DNA from: Chara braunii | Lineage: Eukaryota > Streptophyta > Charophyceae > Charales > Characeae | NCBI GenBank assembly: GCA_003427395.1 | Contig: BFEA01000205.1 | Span: 2,389,270-2,413,080, forward strand | Direction: 5' to 3' | Length of the DNA stretch: 23,811 nt | Shown: in pieces, positions 20,601 to 23,811 of the stretch | How positions within the stretch are numbered: position 1 is the stretch's first letter | How the letters are laid out: each line of letters opens with the position of its first letter | The notes under the pieces: model-generated | Told to the model about the DNA's origin: nothing | The model's input: only the letters and a program-made list of their open reading frames with translations | The model's database searches: none | Made by a program: the position numbers and the translations under genes

Positions 20601-22066
20601 TCACCTGCTGAATACTGGGTGCAGCCTCCAATAAAATGAACAAAACTTAGCCTCCCATAAAATGTTGCAAATGTAATCTCAGAATACGAACCAGGCAGCA
20701 TAGATTACTTCCCGATCAGGGAGGATTAACAGTTTACCCAGCACATATGATCCAGTCTATCGGTAGGGAACCTCACCTGCTGAATACTGGGTGCAGCCTC
20801 CAATAAAATGAACAAAACTTAGCCTCCCATAAAATGTTGCAAATGTAATTCCATAAAATGTCGCAAATGTAATCTCCAAATACGAACCAGGCAGCATAGA
20901 TTAGTCCCCGATCAGGGAGGATCCGTTAACCAGTGGTGGAGTTATCAGGATAATGTGCAGAATACTCGTAACTTCGTAAGTAGTTTTGACAAGGAAGTAA
21001 AGATTAACTACTCGAAGGACTTCCATCTATGTTACCACCATCTTTATAACCAAATCATATGCCATACAGTGCATGCACCTGTCCTGCTGGCCACCATCCT
21101 CCAGGACACAAAGAAAATCAACATACTTATCCATGCTTATTTCCACCCTGCAATCATCTTACCACCAACCATACTCCAGCTCGACTCACATCTAGGGAGC
21201 TATGATCTCCTCAGAGTAGAAGTTATGCTGTGATCCCACCATCAGCTAACCCACACGGGCAGTCAACCATCCATCATTCCTCCCCCCTTAAATGTCATTG
21301 CCTTACTGCAACACACCCTCTCAATTATTTCTTCCAAAGCTATTCCCAAAGTCTATGGAATTCATTCCTCCCCCCTTAAATGGCATTGCCTTACTGCAAC
21401 ACACCCTCTCAATTATTTCTTCCAAAGCTATTCCCAAAGTCTTATGGAATTGGATCATGCAATACCCTGTCTCCAAATCCAGTAGGACTTACCACAGCAG
21501 AGCCACGATCTCCACTGCTGGTGTACTTTAGAAAATCCCAGTGCCTAGTTCTTTCCAGATCCATGGCGACGCCCCTTCCAAACCACTCTTGGTTACTGCT
21601 GTATGGAAGAGTTACTGTGATGTTTTTACCTCTGTTGAGTTCTTAACTGCAATGTTGTTTACCCTATGAACTTAGTATGAAAGTGTCTACTGCGATGGTC
21701 TTTACTGTGTTGAGGTATTTATTGCGGTGTGGTTTATTCTATAAATGTGCTTGCTGTGATGTTGTTTAATACTATGGAGTATGAAGTTGAATGTATGCAC
21801 TGTGGTGTAGTGACTGTAGTCCTCTTTTTCCTTTTGAATGCGCTTATGTTGAAGTGAGGCAAGTATCTCTGTTCTTTTCTCCCTTTTGGTATGCACATCT
21901 CTCCTTTCGAAAGTGAAGTATGACCTCAAGAGTTTGTGCTTGTTGCTGAATGTTGCAAATTGACTTACTCACTTCTTTACATGTCTGTTTGGGTCCTGAA
22001 ACTTTGAACACCATTTTGCAGGCCTTCAAGAAATTGGTTGGTACGACGAGGAAGATCTTGATGAAG
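242..22066 (+). CDS. RPB2-like: RNA polymerase second-largest subunit (RPB2 family), partial, 7 internal exons
   Basis: Overall model: join of 242-736, 4607-4783, 5684-5767, 11493-11557, 17748-17816, 19458-19578 and 22022-22066, 1,056 nt or 352 codons with no internal stop. The product would be the second-largest subunit of a nuclear DNA-dependent RNA polymerase, which forms one side of the active-site cleft. The exons follow the family's linear order: [62 protein letters not shown]. From memory this matches roughly residues 200-450 of yeast Rpb2, the lobe and start of the fork. Every intron is GT-AG and phases match at all six junctions. Amino-terminal exons and the catalytic carboxy-terminal two thirds lie outside the window. 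It is RPB2-type rather than Pol I or Pol III type, but divergent; a Pol IV/V-type second subunit or a second RPB2 paralogue is possible. Confidence 0.9.
314..379 (+). repeat. 21-bp coding repeat encoding CxCxxxG heptads
   Basis: Three 21-nt units (314-334, 335-355, 356-376) plus a final TGC encode [21 protein letters not shown] and C. The spacing CxC-x4-CxC-x4-CxC-x4-C is regular. It lies within exon A, between PIMVKS and CPYDEGGYF, where related proteins have a short loop. Confidence 0.8.
1105..1250 (+). repeat. G-rich tract with undetermined bases
   Basis: Many runs of 4-11 G separated by short spacers, with N at 1204, 1205 and 1217. This is a strong G-quadruplex-type composition and a sequencing-difficult stretch, so the local length may be wrong. 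Confidence 0.85.
2350..2500. repeat. 69-bp tandem repeat
   Basis: GAGGCATTGATTGCTC begins at 2350 and again at 2419, each followed by CTGACAGGACGAT. A partial third unit with TTGCCCTTTACAGCCTG follows near 2478. Confidence 0.8.
2770..3630. repeat. Higher-order repeat array (about 380-bp unit with internal copies)
   Basis: TGCTGCAGGG-ATGACACCCCC starts at 2770 and 3149 (period 379). GTTCTTGGGCCTCA followed by TGCTGGCACTGG occurs at 3045, 3322 and 3541. GAACATTCACCTCCTTCT occurs near 2958 and 3452. Units have lost or gained internal blocks. Open frames on both strands here, including 3236-3733, follow the repeat and show no known domain. Confidence 0.8.
3875..3975. mobile_element. Foldback (MITE-like) element, diverged copy 1
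   Basis: This block aligns along its whole length with 12541-12646: it shares GCCCGAAT near the left end, CCAAATACAGCTATAATGA in the inner arm and TGAAGATGG at the right end. Its inverted repeats are now imperfect. Two copies in different introns of one gene indicate a dispersed family. It has no coding capacity. Confidence 0.5.
4310..4386 (-). repeat. tRNA-derived sequence (SINE head or tRNA pseudogene)
   Basis: On the minus strand GGTAGCTCAGTTGGTAAGAG (ending near 4359) is an intact tRNA D-arm/A-box (GCTC...GAGC pairing). About 30 nt further, GTTGTGGGCTCAACT (4326-4340) is a degenerate B-box and T-arm. The anticodon and acceptor stems do not pair, so it is not a functional tRNA. Diverged sequence continues on the same strand towards a foldback copy at 3875-3975. 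A Pol III-derived SINE is the likeliest reading; a decayed tRNA gene is the alternative. Confidence 0.55.
4607..4783 (+). CDS. RPB2-like: RPB2-like exon B: FRALG block of the lobe
   Basis: A 59-codon exon, phase 0 at both ends. The acceptor is GTGCAG ending at 4606 and the donor is GTATGA at 4784. The peptide starts [18 protein letters not shown] and continues through [10 protein letters not shown] to [20 protein letters not shown]. It aligns block by block with the RPB2 segment containing the IPI...FRALG motif, the ICYD motif and the MELLRPSLEE end of the lobe (family motifs recalled from memory). FRALG, CYD and LLEP-L-E are the conserved anchors. The reading frame is open upstream to 4451, but those residues show no family similarity and lie before the acceptor. 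It joins exon A cleanly after GGMK. Confidence 0.9.
4784..5683 (+). other. Intron B-C, 900 nt
   Basis: GTATGA donor and CCTGCAG acceptor. The first third is a degenerate GAACT-rich tandem repeat with a 97-bp higher-order period (4823-5018). From about 5100 to 5680 I see ordinary intron sequence without a recognisable feature. Confidence 0.75.
4823..5018. repeat. 97-bp tandem duplication built on GAACT motifs
   Basis: AGTATGGAAGAACTTGTCTC starts at 4823 and 4920, and both copies run to GAAGTGACGTGTG. Within and around the units (4790-5090) GAACTGAACT-like pentamers recur, suggesting an older 5-bp satellite. Confidence 0.85.
5684..5767 (+). CDS. RPB2-like: RPB2-like exon C: AIQNRE block
   Basis: A 28-codon exon, phase 0 at both ends, acceptor CCTGCAG ending at 5683 and donor GTACAT at 5768. 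The peptide begins [17 protein letters not shown] and ends [17 protein letters not shown] matches the family's FVIQN/DR-E stretch, which directly follows the LEE end of exon B and precedes the ALDYIG motif. Compared with canonical RPB2 there are about 14 extra residues before AIQNRE and four extra (ALRM) after it. Ending after GAA at 5755, with a non-canonical GC donor, would give the more family-like join NRE-YALHYIG and is also in frame. A second acceptor at 5735 is out of phase with exon B. This is the least certain of the seven exons. Confidence 0.68.
6738..6760. repeat. Poly(T) tract
   Basis: An uninterrupted T run of about 23 nt. It could be the tail of a retroposed sequence on the minus strand or a simple homopolymer. 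Confidence 0.7.
6905..6965 (-). pseudogene. U6 snRNA-derived fragment
   Basis: The reverse complement of 6920-6951 reads ATTAGCATGGCC then TCTGCACAAAGATGACACGC, which matches the highly conserved U6 core (ATTAGCATGGCCCCTGCGCAAGGATGACACGC, recalled from memory as one block) at all but three positions. U6 is the spliceosomal RNA that contributes to the catalytic centre. The flanks resemble U6 only loosely, and no TATA/USE-type plant promoter is evident. Substitutions fall in the normally invariant core, so this is probably a pseudogene or retroposed fragment rather than a working gene. Confidence 0.62.
6981..7046. repeat. 32-bp tandem duplication
   Basis: GGGTTCACTGTTGCATTGTC begins at 6981 and 7013; the two copies appear identical. 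Confidence 0.9.
8033..8098. repeat. Poly(C) run followed by A/G-rich tract
   Basis: About 18 C in a row, then C-rich sequence and an AAAGAAAAG-type purine tract. Reading frames across it give Pro- or Gly-rich artefactual ORFs. Confidence 0.85.
8138..8410. repeat. Three irregular direct repeats
   Basis: AACTCTTCC-ATCTTAT followed by GGCTC and a -CAGTGT-TCTACC end recurs at about 8139, 8212 and 8349. The units are separated unevenly and have diverged. Confidence 0.65.
8868..9059. repeat. 94-bp tandem duplication
   Basis: ACCCTTAGGAACTTGATTCT begins at 8868 and 8962, and both copies run through GATCGGTCAGGATCTTATTG to GTTCCCAGGTG with a few indels. Confidence 0.9.
9485..9568 (+). CDS. Possible cassette exon or orphan exon, 28 codons, highly charged
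   Basis: This lies inside the intron between exons C and D. It is open, phase 0 at both ends, with a good pyrimidine tract and CCCCGCAG acceptor ending at 9484 and a GTGACA donor at 9569. The peptide begins [20 protein letters not shown] and ends ADQNEFEE, strongly charged and coding-like. Because exons C and D are both phase 0 at this junction, its inclusion would keep the frame and add 28 residues before YALHYIG, where the family has no such segment. It may be a lineage-specific insertion, an alternative exon, or a relic of another gene or transposon in the intron. I do not recognise the peptide. Confidence 0.25.
9831..9880 (+). repeat. GATGATGATAAT 12-bp array
   Basis: About four units of GAT GAT GAT AAT in a row. 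One + frame would encode an Asp/Asn run; no exon status is shown. Confidence 0.9.
10371..10500. repeat. 69-bp tandem duplication
   Basis: ACTATCA followed by ATCTGTCAGTGAAA-ATTAGGCCT begins at 10371 and 10440, with moderate divergence after CTCCA. Confidence 0.75.
11493..11557 (+). CDS. RPB2-like: RPB2-like exon D: YIGTRG block
   Basis: A 65-nt exon, phase 0 in and 2 nt over at the end. The acceptor is CCCTTGTCAG ending at 11492 and the donor is GTATGT at 11558. The 21 full codons read [20 protein letters not shown] plus I, and the leftover AG completes an Arg codon with the first base of exon E. The peptide matches the family's ALDYIGKRG...REKRI segment almost residue for residue (motif recalled from memory), and the phase break fits exon E exactly. 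A longer open frame runs through the same bases in another frame (11389-11589) and is a shadow. Confidence 0.9.
12215..12238. repeat. Poly(T) flanked by a short direct repeat
   Basis: About 23 T lie between two copies of TGACCTTACCCCG (near 12197 and 12240). A homopolymer tail flanked by a direct repeat looks like a small retroposition footprint with target duplication. Confidence 0.55.
12310..12811. repeat. Two-unit direct repeat, unit 2 interrupted by foldback
   Basis: Unit 1 (about 12310-12507) and unit 2 (about 12508-12811) share CCGTAATGC at the start, TTGAGGTGATATTGA in the middle, and AGAAAATGCAAG and GAAGCAA at the end. Unit 2 is longer mainly because it contains the foldback at 12541-12646. 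A third unit seems to start with CTCCAGAATG just before the tRNA-Asn gene and is cut off there. Confidence 0.7.
12541..12646. mobile_element. Foldback (MITE-like) element, copy 2
   Basis: The terminal 17 bp are perfect inverted repeats: ACCATCTTCACCCGAAT at 12541-12557 and its complement at 12630-12646. A second inner inverted pair (GCTGTATTTGG and CCAAATGCAGC, one mismatch) continues the hairpin. It has no coding capacity. It sits within the second of two tandem repeat units, and the first unit lacks it, so that unit behaves like an empty site. Target duplication is unclear (at most GT). Confidence 0.6.
12828..12901 (-). tRNA. trnN-GUU: tRNA-Asn (anticodon GTT)
   Basis: A 74-nt intronless cloverleaf on the minus strand, antisense to the host gene. 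The acceptor stem GCTGGAG pairs with CTCTAGC (one G-T wobble) and the discriminator is G. The D arm is GCTC-AGTTGGTTA-GAGC, the anticodon stem TGTGG/CCACA with loop CTGTTAA (anticodon GTT), the variable loop AGGTC, and the T arm GGAGG-TTCAAGC-CCTCC. Internal A and B boxes are intact. It closely resembles plant nuclear tRNA-Asn as I know it. It lacks a nearby T4 terminator: the first TTTT on its own strand is roughly 40 nt downstream. It abuts a repeat unit, so it could be a functional gene or the head of a recent tRNA-derived retroelement. Confidence 0.93.
14455..14599. repeat. (CT)n microsatellite interrupted by adapter
   Basis: Pure TC dinucleotides run from 14455 to 14520 and CT dinucleotides from 14559 to 14599, with the 38-nt adapter between them. 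The true length of the tract is unknown because of the artefact. Confidence 0.9.
14521..14558. other. Mate-pair junction adapter (assembly artefact)
   Basis: An exact 38-nt palindrome made of CTGTCTCTTATACACATCT and its reverse complement AGATGTGTATAAGAGACAG, which are the 19-bp Tn5 mosaic ends used in tagmentation kits, joined head to head. This is the known circularisation junction of Nextera-type mate-pair libraries. It sits between two CT microsatellite blocks, where an assembler could easily merge untrimmed reads. It should be treated as non-genomic. Confidence 0.97.
16265..17220. repeat. 481-bp tandem segmental duplication
   Basis: GGGATCTTGGCATGCCTG begins at 16265 and 16746, and the two copies track each other to TACAGATCGGG at about 16735 and 17219 with only scattered substitutions and small indels. 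The high identity indicates a recent event in the intron. Minus-strand open frames (16188-16544 and 16618-17034) are kept in both copies but show no known domain. Confidence 0.92.
17748..17816 (+). CDS. RPB2-like: RPB2-like exon E: FARDI / HVEG block
   Basis: A 69-nt exon: one base completing Arg, 22 codons, and GG carried into the next exon. The acceptor is TTTTGCAG ending at 17747 and the donor is GTGAGT at 17817, a near-perfect consensus. The peptide [16 protein letters not shown] then DRTYYL corresponds to the family's YAKDILQKE-LPH segment ending in YYFG or FFLG before GYM. It follows a 6.2-kb intron that contains the adapter artefact, so its correct phase with exon D shows the two halves of the assembly belong together at least at gene level. 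Confidence 0.92.
17817..19457 (+). other. Intron E-F, 1,641 nt
   Basis: GTGAGT donor and TTTCTAG acceptor. Its splice borders are among the best in the window and join two strongly family-matching exons in the middle of a Gly codon. I see no repeat array, RNA gene or convincing coding stretch inside; the open frames at 17716-18402 (minus) and 18859-19071 (plus) show no recognisable motif. Confidence 0.85.
19458..19578 (+). CDS. RPB2-like: RPB2-like exon [10 protein letters not shown] / GNKR block, start of fork
   Basis: A 121-nt exon, one base completing Gly then 40 codons, ending in phase 0. The acceptor is TTTCTAG ending at 19457 and the donor is GTATGT at 19579. The peptide [18 protein letters not shown], then [16 protein letters not shown] and ERVFRN, is the strongest family signature in the window: RPB2 proteins carry [19 protein letters not shown] and the A/SGPLL motif at the lobe-to-fork boundary. 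Reading on past the donor gives a weakly similar NVCMKL, but exon G supplies a much better continuation in the same phase, so the GTATGT donor is preferred. LLER after GPLL differs from the usual RPB2 sequence and recalls plant Pol IV/V second subunits as I remember them. Confidence 0.95.
20167..20200. repeat. Perfect 14-bp hairpin
   Basis: CATTTTGCAACCAG, a 6-nt loop ATCTTG, then CTGGTTGCAAAATG. It is a perfect inverted repeat with a short loop and lies just before a 41-bp tandem duplication. Confidence 0.85.
20235..20316. repeat. 41-bp tandem duplication
   Basis: ATGGTCTGCGAAATGGGGCT begins at 20235 and 20276; the two copies appear identical to CTCTTCA. Confidence 0.92.
20373..20926. repeat. 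Three-copy tandem array, 172-196-bp unit
   Basis: GCACATA-GATCCAGTCTAT starts at 20373, 20569 and 20741. Copies 1 and 3 hold an internal 24-bp duplication (CCATAAAAT-TCGCAAATGTAA) that copy 2 lacks, which explains the 196- and 172-bp spacings. Each ends in CCCGATCAGGGAGGAT, containing the palindrome CCCGATCAGGG-like core. Confidence 0.92.
21275..21450. repeat. 88-bp tandem duplication
   Basis: CATTCCTCCCCCCTTAAATG begins at 21275 and 21363, near-identical for the full unit to AAAGTCT-ATGGAATT. Confidence 0.92.
22022..22066 (+). CDS. RPB2-like: RPB2-like exon G: 45-nt small exon, fork region
   Basis: A 15-codon exon, phase 0 at both ends, acceptor CATTTTGCAG ending at 22021 and donor GTAGGC at 22067. 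The peptide [15 protein letters not shown] continues ...[10 protein letters not shown] in the pattern of the RPB2 family, where GPLL is followed by LF(R/K)KLT-D and then a YVQK or YMQ segment. K-K-L and the final M-K/Q-K positions agree. It is very short, so the evidence is the combination of splice sites, phase and motif continuity. The next expected exon (a block near ITSGLKY and ATGNWG) was not found before 23811. Confidence 0.85.
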
Positions 22067-22723
22067 GTAGGCAAGAGTCCTTTCTTTCCATTGGTAATAG
22101 ATAATTGTTGATCGATGGGATGGGCTCGTTTCGTGATTTTCCTGCTCTGGTGTTATTTTCATCACCTCTGCTGATTTCGAGATGAAAATTCAAGAGATGG
22201 CGTGCAAATCTTTTTGTGGTGTCAATGGGGTTGCACCATTTTTGTTCTTTTCCTTTGTTCCCTGTTGCATTTTCACATATGGTTGCATTTGTTGTGCCTG
22301 TTCGACCCATGAATCTGAAGGAACTTGTATTTTGTGTGCCAAAGGAGGTGGGTATGTTGGGGAGACGGGGGAGGGGAGCAGCCGGGATCGGAAGGGTTTG
22401 GGGCTTGGGGTCTTAGTTGTGTTATTTTTTTGAATATCTGTTAGCAAGGCAGAATGCACTGTGCTAGCTCCTGAGTAACAACGTGAGTGGACTTCATTTC
22501 ATTTCTAGTGTGAGGAATCGAGTTTGTTGCATCAGAAACCTCTCCTCCCTCTCCTCCCTCTCCGCCCACCTCCCTCCCCCCTTCCATCCCCTCTTCCCCC
22601 TCCTCCTCGACTCCGCCCTCTTCCCCCAAAGCCTCCTTTTGCCATTTGTTTCTGTAATGAATGGTACATCAGCCTCGTTTTGACCAAAGGCGTTGTAATG
22701 TTTCCCATGTGCACAAGAAGGCC

Positions 22724-22724
22724 N
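22724..22724. other. Undetermined base
   Basis: A single N in the intron downstream of exon G; no coding consequence. Confidence 0.95.
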
Positions 22725-22964
22725 TCAGTCTTTTGATTACTTCTTTAACTTTAGCACCTGAATAAAGTAGCAAACCTTCATCCTGTGTGCCATTCTTGTC
22801 TGTGAGGGAAGCTTCTGATCCAATTGTTGTGTTTTCTATGTTCTTATTCAACAAGGCTTAGGCTGTGTTTCACTCAGGTCTCCACCCTTGCAGCCAGGGC
22901 TCAAAGGTACCTCAAAGCGTCCTGCCCTGCTGATCATGTAATCGTGCCTCTTGGTTGACTATCT

Positions 22965-23122
22965 CGTTGGTAGTTGCTAATTAGCAGTAATTAGTAGTCA
23001 CTATGGTAACTCGTTGGTAATTAGCAATTACTACTAGTAGTAATTAGTAGTCACTGTGGTGAACCCACGTTGGTTGACTATCTCATTGGTAATTATTAAT
23101 TACTAATTAGTAGTAATTACCA
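22965..23122. repeat. TAATTA/TAGTAGT-rich palindromic repeat
   Basis: GTTGACTATCTC-TTGGTA occurs near 22954 and 23073, and TAGTAATTAGTAGTCACT-TGGT recurs between them. A perfect 20-bp palindrome, AATTACTACTAGTAGTAATT, lies at 23026-23045. Confidence 0.75.
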
Positions 23123-23737
23123 TGTATGCTGCGCAGTGCGCTGTGTGAGGACCCAGGGTGTGCGCGCACTGGCGCGCTGTGGGGAAAATCCGGGGAGGGG
23201 CTACCTGCAGTTCGCTGAAGCCAAGAGCCACGGCGCCTGTCACTCGCTGCCCCCGCTTCCGAGGTCCTCAGCAACTTGCAGGGTTATGGGGGTTGTCTAA
23301 CTTATTACCGTCCCCCTTCTAGGAGGCGTCGGAGTTAGGGACAGCCCTGTTGGGCGGCGAACTCGGGCCGAATGAGTGCGGGACAGCTCTCGAAGGACGT
23401 GGGTTGATTTATGGCTCCATTCATTGACTGTTCTTCTGTCGGACACCGGACGCCTTCAGCGTGCTCACGACCCTTTCTTAACACAGGGTCTTGGTCACGG
23501 GTCAAGTCAGATACATAGACATGTTCTTACCCCAATGTGTCCCCCCCCTGTTTGATAAGGAAGCCATGAATGAATCTCCTGCAAGAACGGGGATGCTGCG
23601 AAGGCTCTGTCTCCCTTATCAGTGTATTTCGGGCTTCATCTTCCGGTCCCGTTCACTGCCAAATGCGCGTTTGTAGAAGATAATAAAGTGTCATGCCTTC
23701 CGCCTCGTCCCTGTTTCCCACTCTTATTCTCACTCGT

Positions 23738-23740
<3 letters not shown>

Positions 23741-23811
<71 letters not shown>
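23741..23811. repeat. (TC)n microsatellite at window end
   Basis: At least 71 nt of uninterrupted TC reach the last base. Together with AG-rich sequence at position 1, this suggests contig boundaries set by microsatellites. Confidence 0.95.

Larger units (their letters stand above)
19579..22021 (+). other. Intron F-G, 2,443 nt
   Basis: GTATGT donor and TTTTGCAG acceptor. It contains a perfect 14-bp hairpin (20167-20200), a 41-bp tandem duplication (20235-20316), a T run (20345-20362), a three-copy array (20373-20926) and an 88-bp tandem duplication (21275-21450). The stretch 21460-22000 is T-rich ordinary sequence. Confidence 0.8.
22067..23811 (+). other. Intron downstream of exon G (partial)
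   Basis: Begins with GTAGGC. It includes an undetermined base at 22724, a palindromic TAATTA/ACTAGT-rich segment (22965-23122), a compositionally distinct GC-rich block (about 23130-23480) and a terminal TC microsatellite (23741-23811). I looked for the next family block (near ITSGLKY/ATGNWG) in all three + frames and did not find it, so the next exon is presumed beyond the window. Confidence 0.6.

Noticed and set aside
20373-20926. CRISPR-like array
   Set aside because: Units are 172-196 bp direct tandem copies without short repeats and unique spacers, in a eukaryotic intron.
242-22066. Origin from an integrated giant DNA virus, which also encode second-largest polymerase subunits
   Set aside because: The gene has many long spliceosomal introns with conserved phases and Pol II-type signatures, and no viral neighbours are visible. 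A tree would settle it.

Overview
This is eukaryotic nuclear DNA, most likely from a streptophyte (plant-lineage) genome with long introns. The evidence is one + strand gene whose short exons are separated by GT-AG introns of 0.9 to 6.2 kb, an intronic tRNA-Asn(GTT) of plant nuclear type, a U6 snRNA-derived fragment and many short tandem repeats. A charophyte with expanded introns, such as a Chara-type alga, would fit, but the species cannot be proven from the window.

One protein-coding gene explains the window: the second-largest (beta-like) subunit of a nuclear RNA polymerase, RPB2 family. I rebuilt seven consecutive internal exons by hand: 242-736, 4607-4783, 5684-5767, 11493-11557, 17748-17816, 19458-19578 and 22022-22066. 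All have GT-AG borders and matching phases, and together give 1,056 nt (352 codons) with no internal stop. They cover the family's lobe and the start of the fork domain. Amino-terminal exons lie upstream of the window and the catalytic part downstream. The protein follows RPB2 in order but is divergent: it has a Cys-rich heptad insertion, and some positions resemble plant Pol IV/V second subunits. Its paralogue identity is therefore open.

About 95% of the window is intron. The introns carry tandem arrays (about 2.35-2.50, 2.77-3.63, 4.82-5.02, 8.87-9.06, 16.26-17.22, 20.37-20.93 and 21.28-21.45 kb), a two-copy foldback (MITE-like) family at 3875-3975 and 12541-12646, an antisense tRNA-Asn gene at 12828-12901, a tRNA-derived SINE-like head near 4.31-4.39 kb, and microsatellites.

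An exact 38-nt palindrome at 14521-14558, inside a (CT)n tract, equals two transposase mosaic ends joined head to head. That is the junction adapter of mate-pair libraries, so it is almost certainly an assembly artefact. The exons on either side remain in correct order, strand and phase. The window begins and ends in AG/CT microsatellite sequence, probably contig edges.
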